This document shows, in pieces, positions 21,340 to 33,982 of a DNA stretch of 64,000 nucleotides. This DNA comes from Adiantum capillus-veneris (Eukaryota > Streptophyta > Polypodiopsida > Polypodiales > Pteridaceae): contig CM043963.1 in NCBI GenBank assembly GCA_014529385.2, positions 4,871,501 through 4,935,500 of the forward strand, read 5' to 3'. A model generated the notes under the pieces. The model made no database searches. It was given only the letters and a program-made list of their open reading frames with translations, and was not told where the DNA came from. Position 1 is the stretch's first letter, and every line of letters starts with the position of its first letter. The position numbers and the translations under genes are program-made.

Positions 21340-24300
21340 GAATACTATGGCCAAAACTTTGTTTCCCTTGCTAAAGCGTTCATGTGTCACCTTAGGAGCC
21401 ATTGTTTAACTACAAGACAAACATTCAAAGATTCTCAATATACTTGTATGAAAATCCAATCAATTTGTTGTGACCCAACACCATACAATTCCACACAAGA
21501 AGACAACCCAAGCATGTATCACCAGTTAATGTTACTTGTAAATACTCATGGAATACATTGTTCTTTCTCAAACAATATGCATGAATGCGTGCATGATGCA
21601 CGATTAAGCCGACTAGTATTAGGCTTGAGGCTATCTCCATAACCTTAGGCTCTATTACCAGACTGTATTATTAGGTGAGAGATACCCATCTTTTGGGGGG
21701 CTCTATGCAAAAATTATATAATTTACACTTTTATAAAATTTCAATATACATCGGAGTGCAAAAGCGTTGCATAGGGGAGGAGTTCTCAACACACCCAACC
21801 TAGCATGGAGTTTAATCTATGAGTCGGATTACATCCAGAGGTCCTATCGACTAGTGCTACCCCTCAATGTGTGGTATAAATGAAAGCGTACTCAAGAATA
21901 TGACCAAGTGGAGGGTGAATATATATGTCCACCACATTTCGAGAATAGAGAGAGAGAAAGAGTAAAGGGTGAAATAGAGTGCACAGACACATGAGAATGA
22001 CAAGAGAGAATCTTTAAATGCCCCATCCAAATGAAACAGGCAACCATGGATTACTTCAAGTACAAAATCTAGGTATGCCATAACTTCAAAAATATAAATG
22101 ACCAGTAGAAGCGTCTATGTAGTAGGGATTGATCGGTCCATCCATCCACTTCCGTTCCTACTACGAACATAGACCAGAACACCTCCAACTTACTTGAGCT
22201 AGACATAAGCTGAGGCTACTTTGCCTCCCTCCATGATCCAAACTCTGAAAGGATTCCAAATACTAACAAGAGGTAGGAAATCAACACCAACCATCCCAAT
22301 TTAGGTGTCACGGGCCTCTTCAATGCTCATCATGGGGTGTTTAGGTAGAGCCAAGGCAAGATCCCTGATGCATTAGTCATGAGGTTGTTCAACCCTCAAT
22401 TGACTAATTATATAAATGAACCTAACAAAAAGAAGAAGATTTGGGGTAGCACCCCTAATCCAGCAAAGCCCCAGGTCATCAACCCATTCATCTAAGGCTA
22501 AACGATATAGGTGATCCTAGTCTTGTAAGATGCTATCATGAGAAACATAACACATGAGTCCAATCAAAACAGCATCTTGCATTTGTGCAAACAATCCTTT
22601 CGAAGCAATCAGAATGTACAGGGTCTCTTTCCTTACATGTCCACCATAAAACCATCAAAACCACTTTATAATCCAATCCAAGATAGTAAATTTTTATTCA
22701 ACCCCAACACATGGGTGAGAACTCCACCCAACTCAGGGTGATGTGCATCCATTTTGAAAAATCACTTTAGCATATAACATGGCTGCAAAATTTTGGCAGC
22801 ACAGTCACATAACCAAAAAACACCCCAAGAGCCACATCGGCTTTACAATCAAAATCACAACAATAATCCATAAGGAATCTCATCCCTTTACCATAAACCA
22901 TAATCCTTACTGAAACAACTTCCACACTTGGAAGCCATCACACATGGCCCTAAAAAAATGGACTTTTTAATGCATAAAATAAGTCCAACCAACAACTAAA
23001 CATGACTTTCAAATCCCATTTTGATCATGTTTAACCATGCGTACTATGACTACACCTCACCCTCCTAGCACATAGGGCTAATTTTGTCCTAGAAGAATGG
23101 AAAGCAATATACACATGCACATGCAACATCCACATCCATTCATGAGGTTCCATACATCATATGATATTATCACTTCCTTGGTAGGATGTAGCACCCCTAC
23201 ATGCATACTCGTAACTCTGTACAAGGAATGGTTAAAAACTCGCGCTCATGAAGTGATACCAGTGATCTACATACATTTATTGCAAGTTTTATCAAGGTTT
23301 TGATTCTATTAAGTGGCTTCCTTTATCTGATCAATCTATATAGTAGTTCTCCAAGGAGCGTAGGGTCTAAAATATTGCCAAGTGTAGTGAGTATCAAGCT
23401 GTGTTTTGACCATAACTCTTTACTTGTGCAAAATTTTCATGTGATAAGTAAGAGAGAAAATATTCTAAATGCTATGTTTAATCTCTGATTCCAAGGGTTT
23501 GATCTGATTCATAGAGGTTTAGGAGATACAATCAAAACAGTGTCCCTACCACCTATGTGACGTAAAACAAAAAGCCCTTTTATGCACCTACCTGACCATG
23601 AACACACTTCATGCATATTTTCGCATGTGAAACATGATGAAATAAGCATGCAACATCCTTATACACATCTGGAAAGGCCATGCATGCTCACGTATACAAA
23701 AAAGCAACCATCGAGAGGGTAGTTACTCATAAACAAAGTAGGGAGAGGAAGAGACGGTGGCTATGAAGTTTAGAGCTTCTTACCATGATTGAGAAGTGAT
23801 TACCGGTGGTCATAAAGATTCTTGCTTTTTCCACAAGAGAGTAGTGATGAGATCTACGTGGAGGTTTTCCAAGAAGTTGATGAAGAGCGCGTACACCATG
23901 AAAAGAGAAGAGAATATAGTAAGCAAGTAGTAGAGAGATTGTGTTCTTCTCCTTCTTCTTCTTCCCATGAATGAGAGAGAAACTCTTATGGAGATGGTGA
24001 TGGAGAGCTTGTACCACTCCGTATAATACATACGTATAGACTTGCCATAGTAGATGTAGCTGTCAGCACTGAAATCTGAGCACTAGTGACCTTTTTATAG
24101 GTTTATTGCCAGGCTAGAGTGCTCCCCGGCTGAGACAGGGAGGCCCCCCTCTCGCTAAAAATAAGGGAATACTTTTGGGAGTCTTTTCTAATAACAAGGA
24201 TTGCTATAATTCTCCACCTTTTTCTTCAATTTTTATCACAAAATTGATTAATAAAGACAATATCTTGACAACTAATGTGACTATAATTGAACTTTGCATT

Positions 24301-24400
24301 GTGATGCCTTGAGTAATTAAGCATGTTTACGATGCCGTTTTTTATAGAAATAATTCCCACATAAATCCCGTTTCTTCATGGTATGGCCATTTTTATATCC
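21340..24400. other. Three kilobases without recognisable genes
   Basis: AT-rich sequence with only short frames. A minus-strand CTATAAAAAGG near 24090-24100 resembles a TATA box, and the GC-richer block around 24050-24170 resembles an LTR or promoter region, but no paired copy exists in the window. I see no RNA gene. Confidence 0.4.
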
Positions 24401-24870
24401 AAAGGTGACTAAAAATATTAATTTTAGGTTTAGCTCATCCTAAAAAGCACATTTCTTTTTAAAAACTCTAAAAAGCACAAAAAGCTAAAAATAGCGTAAA
24501 AAGAAAAAATAAAATAAAATCGACCCAGAGGTTTCCCTTGTCTATAGGAATAAGAAAGTGGACTCGCTTTTCACCAAAAAGCATCGAAAATCATTAAAAA
24601 CTAAAAATAACGTAAAAAACGCTGAAGATTAAGTAGGTTTTAACAAAATTGAACCATAACATCCTCGGGACTTGTAGATCAAGGATCCGGCCTTGTTTTT
24701 CACAAGAAAGCACAAAAAACAAGAAAAATCTTTTAAAAAAGGCAATTGTTTTTCCAAAACTAAACCAAATGTCTATCTAACTTATAGAAACATGAAAACG
24801 ACCTTGCTTTTCGTTTTAAAATCTTACAATACTATCAAACGAGAGTTCTAAATCAAAGAATTAAGAAGTG
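24400..24870. repeat. A-rich degenerate tandem repeat, period about 120-140 bp
   Basis: Units share blocks of the type CTTGTAGATCAAGGA, GGCCTTGTTTTTCAC, AAAGCACAAAAA and AAAATTGAACCATA, repeated about three or four times with heavy divergence (24480-24600, 24600-24730, 24740-24840). Confidence 0.6.
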
Positions 24871-25049
24871 GATATCCAAATCTATTTTCTTATTTTTAAA
24901 AGAGACCCAAAAATCAAAGATCTTTCAACATATTAGACAAAAAATAAAAATCACTAAAATGAAATCTGTACGTGGATAGCACAGAAGAGCGTAGCGCAAG
25001 CTAGTGGCTTAGCTGAAAATTTATGGATTAAGATGGGGTCTGGGAAGTT

Positions 25050-27740
25050 TAAAACTAGCTTTTTGGTAATATATGTGCAAGGTGCCTACAACATGCTATT
25101 GGGTAGACCTTGGCTCATAAGTGCAACCTACAGGGGCCATACATGATTACATTGACCAGACGTTGACTATACAAGGAGTAAATAGAAGGATTCAAGTCTG
25201 GATGAAGAACACCAAAAGCTAGAAAAGAGAAATGCCACCATAAGAATTATGCAAGAAATATGGGACCAGAAACTACAAAAACAGTTAGCCTCAATTAATA
25301 TTTTTTCCATTGTTGGAATCGATCTTGAAGTCAGTTATGTTAAATCCGAAGAAAAAGAAGAAACAACAACAACACTTGAAAATTTTATTGATTGAAATCA
25401 AGGGAGTAACCAAGATTTAGGTGAGGGAGCGGATCAGATAACTAGGGAAACCTCGGATGAGAATGCAATGGGTTGACACTAAGTTAAAAAATTAGAGTAT
25501 GGGAATACCAGATGATGTAGGTCATAGATTATTTAAAGGAGAGAATGTTTTGACCAATTCAAATACCCCTGATAATGAATATTCAGCTGGGATTCAAACA
25601 AAGAAAGAAGTTGAATACTTAGCTAAAAGAAAAGGGGGTGGGATGCCAAACTGGTTATTACTAGATAATCAAGAAATTGAGGAATGGAACTTGGGCTTAG
25701 AGTCAAATCCAAAGATGACAAAGATTAACAAACACTTGAAGCCATAGATTAAAGAAAAGGTAAGATAGTTTTTTTATAAATATCCAAATGATATAGATCT
25801 GAAAAGAGTCAACCTTGAGGTTTGCTGACAGAGAATACTACTTAAGCCTCATGCTAGATCGATCGAATTGCAAAGATATAGAATGAATCCAAACTACGCT
25901 AAGAAGGTCAAAGAGGAGATAAACAATCTTCCATTGGTGGGGTTCATCACAAAGGTGGCGAGCAGGGACTGAATATTTTAGATAGTGCTGGTCCCAAGGA
26001 AAAATGAAAAACTTAGAGTATGCATAGATTAAAAAAGTTGAGTTCTCATACCATCAAAGACTCATTTTCACTACCATTCATAGATATGATGCTTGATGAG
26101 ATAGTGACACAAAATATATAGATTTATGGCTGGTTCTAGTGGACAAAACCAGCTAAAGATTGCACCAAAAGATAGAGATAAAATGACTTTAATCATTGAA
26201 CGGGGACCATTCATGTATTTGGTTATTCCATTTGGTTTCTGAAATGCTCATAAAACATGTTGTAGATGTATGATGGAAATATTCATGAATTCTTGCATAA
26301 ATTTTTAGCAATGTTTGTGGATGATTTTACCATCTGTTCATCCAAAGAGATGCATCTACTATTCTTGGAGATGGTGTTTAGATGCATCTACTATTCCTAG
26401 AGATGGTGTTTTAGAGGATATTTTTGAACCCCTTCAAATCGTTATTGATGGTCTGGAAGGGATAGCTAGTTGGTCACGTGGTGTCCATAAATGAAATAGG
26501 TATGACTGATGACAAGATCCCAGGTGTTAAGCATGCTAGAGCATCCACAAATGTATAAGAACTTAGCTCATTTTTGGGTTTTATCAATTTTTATAGGAGC
26601 TTCATTCATATGCTTTCAACTTCCATTATATGAACTCACCCAGAAAGGAGGGAAGGTCATCTCATCTCTTGAATGTAGAATGGCCTTTCAAAATTTGAAA
26701 ACAACTATTAGCACCAAGTCAAAACTTTTCCAACTAAACTGGGATGCTATTTTCCATGTATATGTTGATGCCTTGGGTATGGTGATGGGTACTATTCTAA
26801 CTCAATTGATGGGCGGACTGATTTTCCAATATATTTTTCCAATAGAGGTTTGGTAAGGTTGAGAAAATCTATTCAACTACTAAAAGGGAAGCATCATGTA
26901 TGGTATTCAACTCCACAAAGTTCAAACATTATTTGTTGAGAAAGCTATTTCACTTCTATGTGAATCATCAAGCTTTACTTTATCTAATATAATAAGTTTG
27001 TCACCCAAGGAAGAATAATCAGGTGGATGATGTTCCTTTTGGAGTTTGAGTTCAAAAATTTTCATAATCCTTGCAAGACTCATTGTGGTGGCACAAACCT
27101 TTTTTCCAAAAGTACAAAAGGTATCTTATCGATATGCTTAAGAGATGAACCAATGGATGTTGAATTGTTTTAGACAATGATTATGAAAGAGGTAGATCCC
27201 AAGTGGTAGCAGTTGTTTAAATTCTTGCAATATAGCGGAATACTAGAGGGCTGGTCATGGTCTAGTAAGAAGAACCTCATTCTCAAAAGTGTGAAGTTAC
27301 GATTATAGCTTGATCTTTATACAAAGTGGTTATTGATGGATTTTTAAAGCAGATGTGTGTCTATGCAAGCAAGGATGCAAGTAATTACCGAGGCACACAC
27401 ACTAGAAGTTTAGGCGGACACTTGTTTACTAGCATCACTTACAAGAAAATTCTTCAAATGGGTTTATGGTGGCAAAGTATGAAATGAAATGTTAGAGATT
27501 GTTCCAAAACCTGTGATATTTTTTAGAGAATGGGTAGACCTACTCAAGAGATATGACACATTTGACCACTATTCAACCCTTGGGAATATTAATAAAGTGG
27601 GGCTTGGATTTCATGGGGCCTTTCAAGAAATTCACACCCAAAAAGAATAAATATATAGTCGGCAACATGTTATGTCAACAAATGGGTGGAAGTTAAGGCA
27701 CTCCCCAACAATACAACCAAGTCCATAGCCTAGATTATAT
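25050..27740 (+). pseudogene. Ty3/gypsy pol relic
   Basis: Successive plus-strand pieces, in shifting frames, follow the order of a gypsy polyprotein: YVQGAYNMLLGRPWL (end of protease, 25070); VNLEVC...KPHARSIELQRYRMNPNYAKKV and GFITKV, VLVPRKNEKLRVCID, IKDSFSLPFID (reverse transcriptase fingers, 25790-26100); LVIPFGF.NA and FVDDF (RT palm, 26215-26330; the second Asp pair corresponds to the catalytic motif); FLGF.NFYRSFIH and HVYVDA (RT thumb to RNase H, 26570-26780); YSTTKREASCMVFNSTKFKHYLL (26870-26940); GGHLFTSITYKKILQMGLWW (integrase zinc region, 27410); WGLDFMGPFKKFTPKKNKYIV (integrase core, 27600). Stops and frameshifts throughout. No LTRs located. Confidence 0.85.
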
Positions 27741-27749
27741 ATGAGAATA

Positions 27750-28280
27750 TTATATGTCAATCTATGTTAAAATACCATAATGCCACTACAGGAATACTTG
27801 ATGTTGAGATGGTTAGTTGCGAGCTTTGTACCCAACCATTGAGAGAATGAAGAGTGTCCTTCATTCCGAGACCTTATAGTTGTGTGTGTCCTGCCATCCA
27901 CATTGATCAATACTTGGTACACATATGCAAAGTAAGTGCCCATTGTCAATGAAGAGTTAGCATACTTCTCTCCTCAACAAAGTTTACTGCCCCTTTTTGA
28001 AGCGGTATCGGTCAAAGGTGATGGAGGATCTACATCAAAACTATACGGATCTATACTATACCCAAAAGTCTCGGTTGGTCTCTATAGACTAACTCTCGCT
28101 TCCTTACTCATCGCATCTACACCCCATCCATTCTAGACTAGCGCTGATGAGGGAGGTGGTCCTGTCTGTGAGATGGTGCAATCATGTATGGTATGTTAGA
28201 CCTATGTAAAAGATAGATCATGCTCACATAATCCACACAATGACTCTAAGAAATTATACTTGAAGACTGTGAAGCTTAAT
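27750..28280. other. Spacer between two opposed gypsy relics
   Basis: No recognisable coding or repeat signal, apart from being the junction between a plus-strand relic and a minus-strand relic. Confidence 0.4.
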
Positions 28281-28289
28281 TCATTAATT

Positions 28290-30000
28290 TTTGGCATGTG
28301 ACTAAGTATAATCTGTTGCTTCCACTACGTTATATTTACCTCTTTGGTAACATATCCGAAGGTCAAACTTGTGTAGGATCTCTGTCCACCAAGATTTTCT
28401 TCTCTTAAAATTATTTTGACTTGAAATCCATTTTAGACTTTCATGGTCTGCCCAGACCTCAAAAGTAGCACCATATAATAGTGTCTTTCTTTTTAAGTGC
28501 ATGTACAATCGCTAGTAACTCTTATTCATAGGACGAGTAGTTATGCTGGGCACGATCTACTTTTGAATCTCAAATGTAATTTGGCGTCCCGTTTGCATAA
28601 GCACGACCCCAATTGCCTCAATACTTGCATCTATCTCCAAGACAAATAAGTCATTCAAATAAACTATAGTCAATATAGATGCGGCATCTACTATAGTCAC
28701 CTTAAACTTTTCAAAGCTCTTAGGTTGAGCTGAGATTCAAATTATACTTTTACTTTTTTACCTCAACTAGTCAAGGGGATTGATATCTTCATGTAGTCTT
28801 TCACATATTGCTAGTAGAAGCCCAACATACCAAGAAAACTCTACAATTCCTCGTGATTTCTTGGCATTGGCCACCTGAGAATAGTTTCCACTTTCTCAAG
28901 TTCCATCTCTGTTCCCTCTGCGGATATAATGTGACCAACATAATTAATCTTGGTCTCAAAGAACTCACATTTTCTTTCCTTCACAAATAGTTTGTTTTCT
29001 CAATAACTAAAAAACTAGACGTATATTGTAGACTATGTCATCTAGGAAAACTACTTAGACAAATTTTCCTAAGTATGGATGAAAAATACTGTACATAAGC
29101 ATCATAATGTCACTGATGTATTGGTTAGCCAAAATGTCATAACCAAGAACTCAAAATGCCCAAAATGGGTCCAAAATGCTGTCTTCGCAACATCTTCTAG
29201 TTTAATTCTAACCTGATAACTAGAGCTCATGTATATCTTTGAAAATACTTTGATCTAAAGAGACACCGAGCGATCATGAGTATACTATTGGCCTCTGGCC
29301 AATGGTTATTATAATATGATATGGAATGTTGTGGTCTAGGGAGTTCCATTTACCAATAATTTAGGATACATTATATTCCTAACAAAATTTACAGATAAGG
29401 GGTTTTACAAACATGTCTTGAACGCACGTGATATGGTAGTTTTACACATAGTGAACCCCCCAAGATTTACCATCTCTCTTGGGCTCATTGCCACTAGTGC
29501 TAGCTTTAAGATTTCGACACTCGGCCTTGGTGTGCCCTACTTTATTGTAGCTAAAAAATAAAGATTTTGTTTTTTCATGCTTCAACATAATGCTATGGAT
29601 TTTGGAGACTCTCTTCTTTTTGAACGGTCAATTTGTTTTTTCGACAAACGACCACCGTGACTTCCCTAGTCAGTCCTCTCCCCTAGATTGTCACTACCGA
29701 ACTCTTTTCTTTTAAACCTCGATCCATTTTTTTTTCTTTATCCCCGGCTCTATCTACCCCATCTTGTGCACTACAACACTTGTTGTCGTCATAAATTGTG
29801 CATATTTGAGGCTTAATTACTCAAGATAATCATCAGTGAGTCCTCTTTTAAATCCCCACAACATTCGGAATGCATCGATCCCTTTCAACTTGAGTACTAC
29901 CTCTCTATAGTCCAAGTTAGATACTTGTCCCCCATCAACCACTTGTCCCATAACTCCTAGTTTCTCTGTGTTGTATTTGGCTATGCTTGTTCTATATGTA
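28290..30000 (-). pseudogene. Ty3/gypsy gag-pol relic
   Basis: On the minus strand, from 30000 downwards: a gag-like segment (YREVVLKLKGIDAFRMLWGFKRGL), then a zinc knuckle region NKVGHTKAECRNLKA near 29505-29563 (first Cys pair decayed), then RT text [12 protein letters not shown] and FLDDIVY (29000-29200), the RT thumb with KCEFFETKINYVGHIISAEG and ILRWPMPRN (28830-28990), and RNase H text FEVWADHESLKWISSQNNFK followed by HKFDLRICYQRGKYNVVEA (28302-28508). It ends there; no integrase was found. The gag to RT spacing is shortened, so part of the protease region is lost. Confidence 0.8.
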
Positions 30001-30415
30001 TGCTAAATGTGAAGCCCTTACAAAATCAACTTATGTTCTTGATAAGATTTCTATCTCAAATGTCATCTCTTTGCAATGGGTTCATTGAAGAATATACCAA
30101 ATAGGGAAATGGCAAGGGAGCTTTGAATTGTTTACCACTAATAAAAGACAGAGGCCATCGGACATGGATGTTGTGCTTTGTAATGTTTTAATTGATTGGG
30201 CCTATCAATGCTTTGCTTGATAATAGGCCCAACATAGATGTGGTGATGATGCGAAGGGAGAGATATCTCTCCAAATTCTTTAAGCTATGCATGCATCTTA
30301 AAGGCAAGTGGCCTTATGCAATTTATTAACATGGTGGAGAGAATTCACGGTGTGAATTCTAGTCAGGGGGTTGTTGAGAAAAATGTCGTGTTTGGTAGTG
30401 TTCTTATTGATTAAG
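29990..30415 (+). pseudogene. PPR gene fragment
   Basis: Reads YMYAKCEALTKSTYVLDKISISNVISLQW, then (after a frame change) ERYLSKFFKLCMHLK in one frame and SPNSLSYACILKASGLMQFI and NSSQGVVEKNVVFGSVLID in another. The order (MYAKCG...A..V......VISW, then SPN..SYACILKA) is the same PPR subfamily as at 3-3000. It begins where the minus-strand gypsy relic ends, so this PPR locus was probably disrupted by it. Confidence 0.75.
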
Positions 30416-31440
30416 TAAGCCGGTCCCGACCCTAAAAAAATATGCAAATTGGTCGGAGCCTACTTGATCATAGGGTAGCTGCTATCTTAGAGAATATTGC
30501 ATTGAGCATCAAAGGCAGGCCCACAAAAATGTTAGTGAAGGAATATGAACAATTCCTAAAACACTGTTCCATATGATTAGGATATTTTGGAAGATGATGC
30601 ATGCTGAAAATGTAATAAGCCTGCATTATATTGAGGCTATACCAGACTCACCAATTATGATGTATTCCTTGACCATGAAGAAAGATGAGCGACCAAGGTT
30701 GTACCCAGCTTTGTACCCAATCTACAATGAACTTGTAGATAAAATGAGGTACATTGAAATAGTAGACTAGATCAGAGATAGGTATGAGCAAAGAAATTCT
30801 TTATGGTTTGCATGGAAATCAACACTCAATGACGTTGAAAAGAAAGATATTGTCTTAGAGTTGAAGGATGACAAGATCAATTTCAGGGAAATAATGAACA
30901 AATGGAAAGCTTAGGTTTGCCAGCTGATAAAAAACATGAACAATTTACTTCAGCTATCCGCTGAAGCCTAAAAAGTTTCTTGAGAAGGAGCTGACTCACG
31001 AAGTTAGTTTAGAGCCCTAGTTGTTTTGACAGATGTCTAAAATTCTATTTAAGGCACAAATAAAAGCCAATCATCCAAACCTAGCTGGGTGGATACATAC
31101 TATATCCATCTACCTCAAGTAGGCTAAGGCAAGATAAACAAAGGCCACGAAGAGTATGTATGATCAAAACACAAAGACATGGCGCCAATTGACACCTTAT
31201 GAAGTGGACATGCTGACGGAGAGAGGAGAGCAATGGGCAATTTATTTGGATAATCATGCAGGAAAATGTAGCCTCCAACACCCCATAGAGTCAGATGGTG
31301 GCCATATCTATTGGACTACTAGTCCAAATGGTTCAAAAACCTGAGGTAAAAAGTCTCCATAAAAATGAAAGGACAAGCGTAAGAGATGAAAGTCTAAAAT
31401 TTTGTATATGAAAAATTCTAGAAAGGGGAGGAGGATGTAG
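30416..31440 (+). other. Decayed ORF remnants, unassigned
   Basis: Short plus-strand frames at 30573-30770 (ISLHYIEAIPDSPIMMYSL, DERPRLYPALYPIYNELVD) and 31156-31344 (KTWRQLTPYEVDMLTERGEQ) look coding-like in composition and lie on the same strand, with intervening text (LNDVEKKDIVLELKDDKINF) interrupted by stops. This suggests one decayed gene or element ORF of about 800 bp. I recognise no domain. Confidence 0.35.
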
Positions 31441-31457
31441 AAAGTGGGAACTCCAAA

Positions 31458-31491
<34 letters not shown>
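31458..31491. repeat. Poly-G tract of 34 bases, with a 16-C tract at 31708-31723
   Basis: An uninterrupted G34 run, followed 217 bases later by an uninterrupted C16 run. See also the other G/C homopolymers at 54.6-57.3 kb. Confidence 0.95.
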
Positions 31492-31493
<2 letters not shown>

Positions 31494-31786
31494 CACTATG
31501 TATAAGTTGTGTATATCGCATGCATTCAAGGACTCCTTTAAAAACTCCTTACCTATGATTTTGTTACAAATAAAACACACTTTTTAATCTGTAAAATTTT
31601 TTCCCATTTTATTTTATGGTATCCTTCTGTATGTGAAAATGTGAGAAAAAATGAAAATAAATAACCCCTTCTGCTGCACTCACGTGATCGCCACATAATT
31701 ATTAAGTCCCCCCCCCCCCCCCCTCCCCACCTTCCCCCCATCCCCGAGGGTGGGAACCAACCCTTAGAGAGAAGGCTTGCATAGGA

Positions 31787-32097
31787 GACCACTTGGAAGC
31801 CATTCGAGTTACCTCGTGGAGTTATCATCAGTACGCTATATTGTACGATTGTGTTGATCAATTAGAGTACATTGCGGGTACTTGTAAAATAGGATCGAAT
31901 CCTATTTTGGGACACTCAAGTCTCAGATCTCAGAGACTTCTTGAATGTCTGCTTAGAAGAGCTTAGGAGTACACAATAATGATCTTTGTATCATTTGTGC
32001 TTTCTAGTAAATCATTTCAAAGTCTAGATTACTTGGAAGCTATTCAAGTTATCTCGTGGAGTTACCATCACTTACTATATTTGTATGATTGTCATCC
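31787..32097. repeat. Diverged direct repeat, about 75 bp, 236 bp apart
   Basis: ACTTGGAAGCYATTCRAGTT followed by CTCGTGGAGTTAYCATCA occurs at about 31791 and again at about 32030. Between them a 10-bp inverted repeat (AAAATAGGAT, 3-bp gap, ATCCTATTTT) lies at about 31887-31909. The flanking stretch 32100-32986 holds no recognisable gene. Confidence 0.7.
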
Positions 32098-32986
32098 TGC
32101 TCTGTACTTTGGGTATGTTTCATCGTGACTGACAATGCCTAACAAGTAGTTGTTGACCATAAGGTTGTTTTCTGGATCATATTAAGTGTTCGAGTTGGGA
32201 TACCTTGCCCGATGGGTTTTTTTGCAATTAACTTTATTTTTTTGCGCATGCAGTTTATATAAGTTTTTTTTCTTCTTGATAAAATTATTGCAAGGGTCTT
32301 GAGGTTGCACTGCATACTTTGATGGGTTTTCTACTTCTCTTTTCCATTTGGGGTATGAGACACTTGGTGGGTTTTTTTCGCAGCTCTCGCAAGATATTAG
32401 CTTTGAAAAGGTGGTTGTTGGATTCTTGATGCACCATAGGATTGTACATTATTGTGTATTTGCTAAATGCACAAAGCATATGACCAAAGGAGCTGAAGTA
32501 TAAGTTTTTACACAATGATGATGCATACCATCCGGTTTTTTGGTTTTTTCTAGGAGGTTAGGCTGTTGCACTGGTTTTCTCTAAAAAAAGAGAGTAGGGA
32601 TAGGTATAGTACCTCGTTCATTTGTTTGATCTTAATGTTTTCTTGGATTTGGCAGACAAAATTGTGGCTCCTTATTTGTACTGTATTTTTTCATTATGGT
32701 TATATCTATACCCATTTGAAATAGTAAATGGCATGATGTAGATTTTGGGTGCATGGGCATAAGGATTGCAGGGCTAACATTGTCTTTTTACTGTGGGAAT
32801 AGCTGCACTAAGTCGTGGTGTCTTTCATTAATTTGACTACTTTTAGTTGCTTGATTAGAAAATGCTTTCTCTTGGAATGGACTCTACATTAATATTTTTT
32901 GAATTTTATGATACCATTGGACTCACTCAAAGATCAATACATTCAAAAGTGAAAAATATCTTACAAAATGATTGGTTTGAAGACAA

Positions 32987-33968
32987 TGTTGGAATTAGGG
33001 TTGCAAGAAAACACACACTTCTTGGAGAAGATAAAGGAAGCTCAAGGCACACAACAGAGAGTATATAAATTAGTATGCAATGGAAAGATTAGTTAGTGTT
33101 AGGGGTCGCCTCGACGGACGTCTGCAGCATAGCTTTTTGGTACTAACATAATGTCAATACTCAAGGAAGTGACTCGGATGGGGCACGGACACTCTTTGAG
33201 ATTGTCAATCTCAAGAAGTGAACCTTAACAAGCAAACAAACTAGCTCAACAAGAAAACCAACACTCCAAGATCAGGGAAATCTGTCTATGTCCTTTCTCA
33301 CGGCTCTAGGTCATCACGTCATTTTGGTACTGGAACGGACTCAAAGGGGCACTATCCTAGCAAATTCGGTCACAATCCGACAAGGTACCAAAATCACGAT
33401 CCATCATGAAAAAGTTCCTGAAAATTGCAATAGATCAGTCCAAAAAAGTTGCCCTATGGTCTAGGAACACTCTCCTATGGTCAAAAGGACTATAAACAAT
33501 GATTTAAGCACTCAAATTTGCATTTACAGCTCACAGATACGTAGTCGTGAACCTCAACAAAACTGACAATGCTTACACTTGAATTAAAGAGCAAAGAGAG
33601 AGGAGCACAATGTAAGTTTTGAAATTGAAAACTGATTACCCATTCATTAACTACGATGATTACAAGTTGGAGCAGCTCGTAGCTTGAGCGTACATTTTAT
33701 AGAGCTCTCTTCTTCTGTAAAGATAAGCTTTCTTTCACATCAAGGTTATTGACCTTTATACCTAGGGATTTCTAAATGGCCAGGCCGACTCACACGGACC
33801 TTTACAAATATCATTACAGCATTATAGCTCAGGGAATTGATCCACTACTCTGGAATCAGGATTTACACAGAGTATTACTACACTAGCTCGGCAAATTAAT
33901 AGACTACAAATGTGGTGTCCGGCTATGTGTCCGACCAATTGGGCGCCCGTTTGATCTGCCCTTAAACA
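32987..33968 (-). repeat. LTR of element M (3' LTR in element orientation)
   Basis: 982 bp. On the plus strand it starts TGTTGGAATTAGGGTTGCAA and ends CCCTTAAACA; on the minus strand it begins TGTTTAAGGGCAG. Boundaries come from the TG...CA ends, the adjoining purine tract and the similarity to 14725. The base run before it, GACAA (32982-32986), would be the target duplication, but the other copy is lost. Confidence 0.7.
33695..33701 (-). promoter_or_regulatory. TATA box of the element M LTR
   Basis: Minus strand GAGCTCTATAAAATGTAC, about 270 bases into the LTR in element orientation, where an LTR promoter is expected. Confidence 0.55.
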
Positions 33969-33982
33969 TTCCCCCCTTCCTA
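33969..33982 (-). promoter_or_regulatory. Polypurine tract of element M
   Basis: Minus strand TAGGAAGGGGGGAA immediately before the LTR start TGTTTAAGGG. A near-copy, CTAGGAAGGGGGGAG, lies 150 bases further inside at 34120-34133. Confidence 0.75.

Noticed and set aside
24050-24170. Minus-strand TATA box and GC-richer block as an LTR promoter
   Set aside because: No partner repeat and no boundary were found in the window; mentioned only in the non-coding entry.
28140-28180. CTGATGAG near 28146 as a second hammerhead core
   Set aside because: No stem II and no GAAA follow at the right distance.
31308-31521. Pro-rich frames at the G34 tract
   Set aside because: Translation of the homopolymer on the minus strand.
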